The translations under genes were made by a program, and so were the position numbers. A stretch of 64,000 bases of DNA from assembly GCA_951217055.1 (NCBI GenBank), contig OX578276.1, positions 113,940,313-114,004,312 of the forward strand, read 5' to 3'. The notes beneath the pieces were generated by a model. That model saw only the letters and a list, made by a program, of their open reading frames with translations, was not told where the DNA came from and did not search any database. This document shows positions 1 through 10,600 of this stretch, piece after piece (the stretch's first letter is position 1; every line of letters begins with the position of its first letter). The DNA is from Gerris lacustris. Lineage: Eukaryota > Arthropoda > Insecta > Hemiptera > Gerridae.

Positions 1-1488
1 CTATTTATAAAAGAGTAAGTATTTCTCTTTAGTTGACGTAAAATTGTGGCTTATTTTTACTTATTTGTAGTATGTATATACGTTCTTCACTAATGCTAGT
101 TTATATCCAAAATTTATTAAGTCATGCGTTGTTTTTATACAAAATCTAGTCCTAATATTATTTGTCTTTTGTCTTACATTGACTCTTTGATGTAGCATCT
201 AATGAATAGAAATTAGTATAAATGGATCGATGACGTAAAATTGTAGGTAACCCTAATACACTTAGTTAGAGAAATCAGTGTTGAAACTACTGTTTTTATT
301 TGCATTTTATGACTAGAATATGCTTTTTGGATCAATATAAATCTTCTCGTTAAAAGGTATTTCTTGTTTATCGTATAACTTTACCAATTGGTAGTGAATT
401 GGAGATTAAGAGCCTGTTTTGACCCTGATTGACCCTCATTCATAATGTACTGTTTTGAAATAAGAATAATCCCTTAAATATGGCTGAATTGGAGATGACA
501 GGCGATATGGTCGAGGATCACTTGGCTTGATTTATACTTTTGAGAGATTACCTCATTGTCTAAACTCTAAACAGTACATTTGAGTAAGGCCCCTCCCACT
601 TCTTTTCAACTCAGGGGGGATTACTGCCCTTTCCAAAATGGCTCTTATTCTCTGGATTTACCCCTCAAATATATAAAATAATGCCGAATCATACAAAGTG
701 ATTTTTGACCGTATCCTCTTTTCCAGTTACCAACCCGAATTTCTGGAACAGTTTACTTTCCTTGCTTTTCTCATTTATCAAAAAATACAGGTCAAAAACG
801 TTAGTTGAAACTTTGAGATAGAATCTTCTTAATCATTGACTCTAAATAATAGATAACGTAGAAATAAGTATATTTCTTTAATACTAATTGGTGTTCATTA
901 GAATGAGTGAGGCAATGGGGACTAAGAATTTTCTCCTGAAGTGAAGTCCCTGCTTCACCCTATCTTATTATCCTGTCCAGTAAGTTTAACGTGGTACTGA
1001 TTTTTGGGTTGTTTTTGTCATGTAGACAATGTACCTAAGCAGTAGAGATATTCAGTTAAATAACTATGAAATTAGGTACCTGCTCCTCCCTTCAATTGAT
1101 TTCAGGGACACTTGTATGTTTGTAAGGTGGGTTGAAGAGACCTTGCTGTTAAAAAATCATGAGGTAACTTGTAGTTTGGTCCAGCTTATTTGACAAATTT
1201 TAAAGATGCATATTGCATTTGGCGTTCATACTTTAATTTTAGCACTGCAGCTTCATAAAATTATTTTAACACTCCATGCCAGTTCTCAAGACTCATAGCA
1301 GTTGTTTCGTGGTCAATCGCAAATAAGGGGTCCTGTTGGTGAGTCTGATGTATCGCGCCACCTATTTCTAATGTTCCAATTTTCATCAGAATTGTTTTAA
1401 GTTTTTTCTTTTTAAAATTTGGAATAATTTTAATTGCCTTTCTCTCCACCAGTAACATATGTATTAAAATATTTTTTTTTCTTTTCAG
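1..1488. other. Upstream region of the coiled-coil gene, no gene recognised
   Basis: AT-rich sequence with no recognised coding exon. The first coding exon of the next gene opens with a splice acceptor at 1486-1488, so at least one 5' UTR exon should lie in or left of this stretch, but I could not place it. A minus-strand open stretch at 1261-1458 is mentioned under findings; it has no family signature that I recognise. Confidence 0.5.
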
Positions 1489-1603
1489 GTTTTCACAAAA
1501 ATGAATTTACCACATGAATATGACACCAAGTCATTTCAAGATGTTAACATTAGTCATAATTTTGACTCAGATTTTAGAGTTAATGTAATGGATAAAATAA
1601 GTA
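1489..1603 (+). CDS. Exon 1 (first coding) of Spc24-like gene
   Basis: Acceptor CTTTTCAG ends at 1488 after a long pyrimidine tract. Twelve bases of 5' UTR precede ATG at 1501. The exon reads MNLPHEYDTKSFQDV and onward for 34 codons plus one base, ending at the donor GTAAGTATT (1604). The acceptor upstream of the start codon implies a further 5' non-coding exon. Confidence 0.6.
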
Positions 1604-4600
1604 GTAAGTATTAAAACAAAATATTGTTGTTATGTTCCTTTAAATGAAAAATTATAATTATTTCTTTCGTAATACTGAGTTGGGTGGGATTAGAAAATGG
1701 AAATTAAACCCTAATTTATATCATTCTTTCAAAGTAATATTTTTGTGGGTAGGTACTATATGGATAGTGTAATGTAATAAATCTGTAATAACCTTTTTGT
1801 TACAGGACAATATAACATTAAATTTATAATCCACCTGAAGCCAAGATGTTTTAACAAGCTTTATTGATGTTTGATTGCCTTTAACTCTAAACGTTACTAA
1901 AAGTGTGTGATAATCATCAGAGTTTTTAAAAGTCTTAAACAGCTGCTCAATAATTAATTAGATGTTAAACAGTATCAGTTAGAAAAAGTTTTTCCTATTA
2001 TCATAAAAAACTATCTAATTTTGTAAATTTTAACAGGTAGAATTAATGACTTAAAGATTGATGTAGCAGCATCTCATGCAAAAGAGCAAGACAGAGCTTC
2101 TTTGGTTTCTTCCTTAGATCAATATAAGGCACAATTGGCATTGCTGAAATCAGAACTGGTTAGTAAATTGTTATTTTTTAATATAATTCAATTTAAATGG
2201 GTTCTAACTTAAATTTAAATGTTTAATTATATTTGCTTCATAAAATATATCTTCTTTAGATCGTTACTCCCCTTATTAAAAAAACAGAGGGGAGTAACAA
2301 TCTAAAGAAGGTGATGGAATATTCTTGTTTAGACTGTTACTCCCTTTATATAAACAGACGTGTGATATTCCTTTGTCCCAAAGTGCGTTGGACTGAACTG
2401 CCCTTTTTCTTTTAGGCAGTCATTTATATTCTAAAACAACATAGGGGGATTAACAATTTAAAGAAATAACAAATATATCAATGGCAATAAATTATAACGA
2501 AATATAACACCATATTGTGGAATCAATGAAGCACCAATATATGTCACACTTCGATTTTCGAACAGACTGTCATTAGATTTGAATAAAACCTTTTGCATTA
2601 TATTTCTTTTGCAGTTTTGTACGCTCCCAATTAATCGTACCTTTTTATTTTGAATATTTGTAAAGTCTGGAATAAGTACTCGTATTTCTTTGAATCAATT
2701 AGATTACTGCCTGGCTGCTTGACTTCCAGCCTAGATCTTTTATTCTGCTTAATTAGATTTTGCAGCCATTGCTCTCTTCTTAAAGCGTCAATGGTTGTCA
2801 AATCTAATTAAGCTCCTGCAACAGCCCTTCTGCCTTCTTAGCTCTTACAGAGTAAGAGTCATTTGCTTCACAAGGACTCTTTGTCTCATGTGATCAGTAT
2901 TTACGATCATTTAGGATTCCTTGTATCTACTGCATTTCACAGTAAAACTCTTCAAGCAACTGTTCCTTGCCACTGTAATCTTAAAATATCAAAGCCCAAG
3001 AACCAACCTTTATATTAGGTTTAATTTCTTCTTCAAACTAATGGAAAATTAATAGTGAAGTCAAACAAACTTGTCTTTACCTACTTTGAAACATGCTTTG
3101 ATTTTTCTTACTTTTTTAATAGTCCGATAATGAACAAATTTTATATTATACTTATTCTAGACTTCTTTTATTATATATCAATTTCACTTCATACTATAAA
3201 GATTTACTTTTATTTTTTAAGCTAAAGATTTCCCACCGAAGGAAAATTAATGCAGGACAGCTGCTTTAAGGTGAAAAGGGGTTTCATCCTCAACCTCACA
3301 TAGCTTGCAAACTGGCCTTTCTGCTGGACCAAGCTGGTTTAGATGTCGATTTAGTTTGAAGTATCTAAGAATCCTCGTCAAAAGATGAGAGGATTGCTTT
3401 TTGAGCAATGACCTGGTAAGATTTTGAGATGGTTCCTGGATTCATTTTAGATTATCGCATTCTGAAGCACTTTTGATGGAGATCTAAATTCATGAAAGCC
3501 CTTATAGAATGTTTCACTTCTCAACATGGCATGCCAAGAACAGGTTCTGGTGTAATAAGGGTCAAACTAACTGGTCAGCAATCTCATTGCTCTCAATACC
3601 ACAATGTCCTGGAAGCCCTATTAGTTGTACTTGTAAAGTTGCCTTAGAGTGCTAAGATATCTTTTTCATTCGCTAACCAGCGCTTTGATTGCTGCCTGGC
3701 TGTCAGAGTATGCACTAATTTGTCTGTTTGGGATATTCTTTCTCAGGATCATTTGAATTGCATGTATCTCTGCCTGAAAAACAGTGGCATATTTGCCTTA
3801 TCTCACTCGTAGCTCGTATTGGGGTTCTGCAAAAAACAATCCCATCTTTGAACCACATAACTGTTGGTGGTGGCATTTGAGGATCAGCTCCAGGTTCCCA
3901 GTCTTGTCTTGTAGAAAGGAGATACTCCACTTTTTCATAGAGATTTCCTTGGCCACCTGACAACACATCCATAGGAGAGAATTGGACTCACCATGGCACT
4001 GGTGGACCAATAGCTTTTAAAGGCTGCTATCCCTTTGTTTAGCTTTGCTTCAAGATAAAGTTTCAATGTCAGTTTTTACCTGTGATTACACCTTTTTAGA
4101 ATATACGTTGAAAAAACCCTTAGATTCTAAAGTTTTTCTTAAAAAATAAAAATATTTTCGCACATTTTTGGTATTTTGACCTCAAATTGATAATCAGCGA
4201 CCTGAAAAACACCTTACATATAGTTTTTAATTTATTTATATTTATCATGAATTTCATTGAGCTCTGGTAAAAATACTATTATAGACTGATTTAACCCCCA
4301 AAAGAAAGATAATGTTAAAGGTTTTACCAGAATCTAAAGACTGACTACTTTGTTCAAAGTGAGGTGCTTCATTGACTCCACTAATAGTTTAAAAGATTCA
4401 TTAAATTATTACTTAGGTCAGGTAATGATCTTATTCAAGAATCTAATTTAATTTCTCTGCTTCCTCTCAATTGTTCCCATCTTACTCTGCCTTCTTAAAG
4501 GACCATACAGTTATGACATAGCTGCACAATTATGATAACACTCATGCTCCGGTTTCCCTGTCAGATTTACTGCAACGTGTATGGCTGCTTTTTATAATGA

Positions 4601-7600
4601 TGAGAAAGTTATGTATGACCTACAAAAATGTTTTTATTGTTAGGGATGGGAGGATATGTCTTGTAGGTGAAGTTAGACCACATTTTAAAAGCATGAAATA
4701 AAATTTTTAAAAAAACAGTATGTCTAATAAATTTTTGTTAAAAATACCTCTTCATTAATTGACAATAATTATTATTTATTTCAGCATGAAAAGAAAATGA
4801 AGGTTTTGGAGAAGAATGAGTTAATTAATACTCTTGAAAATACAAAAATTCACAGCAAAGAACTGATCACTTCCAAAATGTAAGTATTTCATTAAAGTGT
4901 GAACATTTAATGGAGGTTTGACTGACAATAATTATTACTATACTGCTCTTTGTATGAATGTGTAATGCTTCTTTACTTTTCCGTGTCTCTACAGCTACTT
5001 AGTCCTCAAATGAAAAATTCAATAATGAATATTTTTCCAGGAGAAAGTGTGCAAAAAAGAGTCGAACTAACATCAAGCTAGAATTTTGTGTATAAGTTAA
5101 TCTTTTGGTGCCTTTTAAGAATATGTGGTCGCCTAAGTTTGTCTGTAGGAAATAGCAGGCATTTTAAAAAATAAATTGGTTGTGAGTGAAGTCTCGCGTT
5201 AAAAGGGATTTGTTTGTTTTGTGAACATGGAATTAGTTAGTGGGGGGGGGGGGGGGGGCAAAATGTTGATGTTTTTTTGACAAAATGGCATAGGAAATTA
5301 AACTCTTTCCACAATTGTTGTATATTTTTGTAATCTATTCTTTAATACCTTTCATTTGATACCCACTCAAAATTTTAAAAAATATTTTTTCCCCGTGATA
5401 GGAATTATCTGCCATTTTGGATTCCCAATCAATTCCTATTCAAATTGCTATTCTTATTTTTTCCTTGGTCCCGCAGGACTGCACATTTTGCTTATTTTTT
5501 TATATTTTTATTAACAGCAGAAATATAGTTTTAGAGGGGGGGACATGCAAAATGTTGATGTTTTTTTGACAAAATTAAACCCTTTCCACAAGTGTTATAT
5601 ATTTTTGTAATCTACTCTTCCATACCTTTCTTTGATAGCCCTCTCAAAATTCTATTTTTCTGTGTGCGAGTCAAAACGGGCTTTAATACTGGAAAGTTTC
5701 ATGTTTTTATCTCTTTTGGTTCAAATGGTATTGGAACTAAACAGAGTCACAGGAACGAAACTATAAGGGTTTCTTTTTTTAGTTTTACCAACAAAACCCT
5801 AAAAACGGTGGAGAGCGACCCTGTCTCGTTCATTTTGGTGCACATTGTGATTTTCATGATCTTGTGGACAAAATTCAAGTAGATGTTAGTTTATCAATTA
5901 ATAGGTGACCACTTTAATTTGGAGTAATATTTGAATAACTATCCTATCAAATGTGTTGAAGTTGTTAAAGTCATCAATGACAACTTAGATGACATGATAA
6001 GTCATATTAATGTATAGTTGTAAATAATTTGCCAGTTGATTAAATAACATTTAACTAGATTGAAGTTTAATCTTAACAGATTATGAGACTTATAAGTGCT
6101 AGCAATTGAGTAGTGTTTGTGATTTGGTTTGAACTATTTGAATTTAAAATGGACGTAAGTAAATTAGTAGATATTAAATTGTTAGGAAAGGAAAATTGGA
6201 TTGATTGGAAGGCTGACATTCTAACATTACTCCGACACAAAGAAGTAATAGGGGTAATTGACGGTAGACTGGAAAAGCTAGAGCCGCTACCGTTGAAATC
6301 AACACAAGCTCAAGATATTAAGTATCAAGACGATTTAAAAACGTTCACAAAAGCGGACACATGTGCAATTTTAATCATTAGATCATCACTCTCTCCAGAT
6401 GTAAGGGCGTTAGTAAGAATGTGTCCTGATAATGCTAAAAGTATTTGGAAAGAGTTGTGTAACAACTTCGAAAAGAAAAGTGATGTCCGTTTTTGTAAAC
6501 TTAACCAAGACTTCTATAGAACACATCCGTTACCATCTGAGTCATTTGTTGCAAGAATTCGTACTTTGTGGGCCGCATTACAGAGAGAATTTGAGGCTGA
6601 ACAAAATATTAAGTTACCAGAAATATTATTAATTAACAAAATTCTGCCTGAACTTCCTGAAGAATATTCAGAGTTTCGAACAACTTGGGATGGAACTCCG
6701 AAAGCAGATCGCACTGTTGAAGAGCTAATTAACAGACTAGAATTACGAGAGTCTAGGTCAAAATTGTTTGAAGATGATAAGTCAGTTTTAATTAATAAAA
6801 TTTCAAATCACCAAGAATGTAAGTACAAGAAAATTCTGTAATCAAGAGATAAGAACGGTAGTAATGATACCTGTAATTTTCGATATAAGTGTTATAAATG
6901 TAATAAATATGCTGGGCATATGGCTAAGAACTGCACTGAACAAACAGAAGAAGAAACAAGCCGACAAACAAAAATGTTACTTTCATTTAATGCGTCTGTT
7001 AGTAAAGCAACAAAAGAAGACATATGGATAAAAGATGACGGGGCTACAGACCACATGACCAATAGTAGTAAATTTTTCAAGAATTACAAAAGTTTTGACA
7101 AACCTGTTTCTATCACTGTAGGAGACGGAAGCAGTAAATTGCATGCTTATGGTCAAGGAAATATAGATATGGAATCTAAAGTAGATGGAAAAGTTCTTGC
7201 TATAACATTCGCAGATGTGCTCTATGTCCCTGGTTTGATCAGAAACTGTTTCTCGTCTGTTAAAGCTATGTCTAAGGGTATAAGTCATGTAGGAGACTCT
7301 AAACGAATGAAAGCTACGTTTTACAGTGAAGATGATGGTGAAGTTCTTATGGAAGGTATCGTTAAAGAAGGTCATTTTGAATTGCAAGTGTCACCTATTA
7401 GTCCAACTAAACAATTAAAAGCTTGTGTAGCTCAGAAAAATAGCGATAATCAAACAAAAACTTTGGAAGACGGGCATGAAATTTTATGTCATCAAGGGAA
7501 AAATTATAATAAACAGTTTTTAAATCAAAAGAACATAAAATTCAAGAATGAGGACTTCTTTTGTGAACCCTTCGTATATGGTAAGATCAAAAGACGTTCT

Positions 7601-10600
7601 TTTAATTCTAGATCAGTAAGAGCACAATCTGTGGGGGAAATTATTCACGCTGATCTATGTGAGCCAGAACAAGCTTCCATGGGTGGAAATAAATATTTCT
7701 TAGTTTTAAAAGACGACTATTCACGCTTTCGTCAAGTATATTTTTTGAAAAACAAGTCTGACGCTGGGGACAAAATTAGAAATTTTATTGTAAGAGCGGA
7801 AAGAAAAGGAGTTAATATTAGAGAAATTTTGACAGATGGAGGCCGAGACTTTAATAATCAAATTGTGAAACATTTTTTGGACCAAAAAGGTATACATTTA
7901 AGAATAATGCCATACACACATGAACAAAATGGATCGGATGAAAGAGAAAACAGAATATTACTTGAAATGGCTAAAAGTATGTTAAATTCAGTAGACTTAC
8001 CTAAAGGACTATGGGGAGAAGCGGTTTCAACTGCAGCTTATGTATTAAACTTAACTGGAAAAAGTAGTGAGGAAGGGAAATCTCCGTTTGAATTGTGGTT
8101 CAGTAAAGAACCTTCTATTAAAAATTTAAGAAAATTTGGATCTACAAGCTATGTACATGTTCCTGATCAGAGGAGGAAGAAATTTGATTCAAAACCAATT
8201 AAAGGTATCCTAGTTGGTTATTCTGGTTATGATCGTGTATTTTTACCAGCTATGAATGAAGTAGTATTGTCTACAAACGTATTTTTTTTATGAAAATGAT
8301 GGATTGAGCTCTAGGAGGCCATACTCAGAAGAGTCTTCAGAAAAACACGAGGGGAGCTCTAGGAACCTTAAAGAAGAAAGTTCCTCAAAGAAAGAAAAAC
8401 AACTTAGAAAGAAAAACCAAAACAGTGGTCCGAACGTCCAGTCCAGTTATTCATGGTTTGAAGAGATAGAAGAAACATCTAATTATAATGTCGGTGCTCA
8501 GGTGAGTAATACAACCATTTATGGTAAGGTTGCTGAGTTACCCATTGAGAAGAGTGAAATAATTGGAACAGGAAGAGGAGCTGAAACAGGAAGAGTGTTA
8601 AGACCAAGAGAAAATCTTAAAGCTCCTGTTAGGTATGAAGCCTCAATGTTGATGACAACTGATATAAATGAACCGTTGAGTTACTCTGAAGCTATGAAGT
8701 CTCCGAATAATGCTCAGTGGCAGGAGGCAATGAAAACAGGAATAGCTTAGTTACAGAATAACAAAGCTTGGATGTTAGGTACTTCGCCAAGAGAGAAGAA
8801 AGCTATCAACAGTCGCTTGGTATATAAAGTCAAGACACATACTGACGGGTCAGTAGGGCATTTACAGCAAGGTTAAAGCAAGCTCATTAATGACAACTTA
8901 GATGACATGATAGGGCCTTCTAGATTTAAAGTATGTACCGTCGGATAAACAAAGAGCTGACGTTTTGACAAAGCAATTAGAAAACATCAAGTTCCAAGAA
9001 AACTATTACGGGGTCTAAGTCAGCTAGAAGACTTTAAAGGAGGCTGTTGAAGTTGTTAAAGTCATCAATGACAACTTAGATGACATGATAAGTCATATTA
9101 ATGTATAGTTGTAAATAATTTGCCAGTTGATTAAATAACGTTTAACTAGATTGAAGTTTAATCTTAACAAAATGAAAAATTAATACCAAATCAATTTTTG
9201 TTCTACTAACTAATTTTTTACTTAGGATCATAAAAATCACATTGTCCACCAAAATGGGAGGGACATGGCTGCTCTCCATCAGTTTGTTTTTTCAAATGCC
9301 TACTGCCAAGCTCTGTCCCACAGATGCATATTCCTGCTGTATGTCTCCTGATGATTATTATATATTCTTAAAAGGCACCAAAAGATTAACTTATGTGCAA
9401 AATTCTTGCTTGATACGTCAGACACTTTTTTTCAGCCTATATCCTGGAGTAGTGAATGAAAAATTCAATGGTTTTCAGAAATCCCAAATGTAAAATGGTG
9501 TTCTAGTAAATTTCCAAAATTATTAGCGTGGGGGGGGGGGAATATAAACACAAATTATTATCTTTTGGGTCAGAAGTATATTAGTGTTTATGATCTTTAA
9601 AATGATTTCTCCCTCTATGTTCTGACCTAACCTGCATGCAGTTTATTGCTCATATTACAGCTTTAATTAATATAAGACTTAAGAGATACATGAGGACTAT
9701 GCTTACAACCGCATAAATAAACCCACAATTGATTGGATTAGTAATTGAGTTCTACATCAATTTTATAATGAAGGGCTTCAGCACAAATCACCTGAATTGT
9801 GGAGAGTAGAAAATTAATCTCAAAGCATTGTCAAAATAACTTCTTGACTGAATGAAAAATGATGTAGTTTAAACACTTAAAAGCAATCAAATTTTTCTAA
9901 TAGTCTACCATTATCCAACTTATCATATCCTATTTTTTAACTGATTATTGCTTCCAAATGTACTGAAGCATTCTGATCATTCTAAAGAACACATTTTTTT
10001 TTTAATATTTACAAATTCAAAAATCCGTTTCAGACATCTACGATCATATAAACTTATAAAACTACTTGTTCATTTTAATGAAATAGGGATGGTTGGTTGC
10101 AATTTGCCCATTGTTGATCCTATATTAATTTCAACCTTCTGGGTTCATTGCTTCCATCCGCATGCACTCTACCTTGTTATCATGAACAACTATACCTTTT
10201 TAAAAGAACTCACCCGAGTTGGAAGAAATTTGGATTGTTGAAAGTATCCCACATATTATGGTCCCAATAATAAAAAGAAATAAACGTGACCACTCACTAA
10301 AATAAAGCAACCAGACATTCATTTGGTAGTGGGGTCACAATATTAGGGTTCCCTCACTCTGTTCCTCACTAATTGGCAGACTATTTGTAAATTATTTTTT
10401 AACTTAATTATGAACTAATGTAAGATAACACATAATATATCCATATCTATTCTTGTCTTATTTTCATTTTTTTTTAATTAAATTTTTTTTTAGGTCAGAA
10501 TTATCTGCATATGCCTTTTTAACTGGAATTTATTTTACAGTGATAACTGATTCACACCTAAGTGGATGTATCCTTTTACATAATATCTTTATGTTTTTTT

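Larger units (their letters stand above)
5954..9169 (+). mobile_element. Ty1/copia LTR retrotransposon, internally deleted
   Basis: Complete insertion of 3216 bp. It has 125-bp direct LTRs with TG...CA ends, flanked by the 5-bp target duplication AAATG (5949-5953 and 9170-9174). Domain order: gag, zinc knuckle, protease, integrase, start of reverse transcriptase, as in copia. Almost all of reverse transcriptase and RNase H is missing, so it cannot move on its own. Internal breaks are a stop at 6839, a one-base frameshift near 8283-8290, a stop at 8748 and the deletion at about 8880. The LTRs differ at one base (A6049 versus G9140), indicating a recent insertion. It landed in the centre of an older foldback MITE. 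Confidence 0.93.
5035..9452. mobile_element. Foldback MITE (GTCCAGGAGATAGCG family), expanded by two insertions
   Basis: The left arm (from about 5035, then 5801-5953) and right arm (9175-9452) are inverted copies of the element seen intact at 17924-18514. Matching blocks include AGCTAGAATTTTGTGTATAA and GGTGCCTTTTAAGAATATG on the left, with their complements on the right. The left arm is interrupted at about 5175-5800 by another repeat, and the centre by the copia element at 5954-9169. Without these insertions the element would be about 0.6 kb. The ends are diverged relative to the 17924 copy, so this copy is older. Confidence 0.7.

Noticed and set aside
5592..5882. Open frame of 96 residues
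   Set aside because: Crosses the boundary between an inserted repeat and the MITE arm, so it is a chance fusion.
6432..7387. Out-of-frame open stretches over the copia element
   Set aside because: Shadows of gag and integrase on other frames.
9242..9493. Open frame of 83 residues
   Set aside because: Lies in the right arm of the foldback MITE; the same pattern appears in the arm at 18339-18575.
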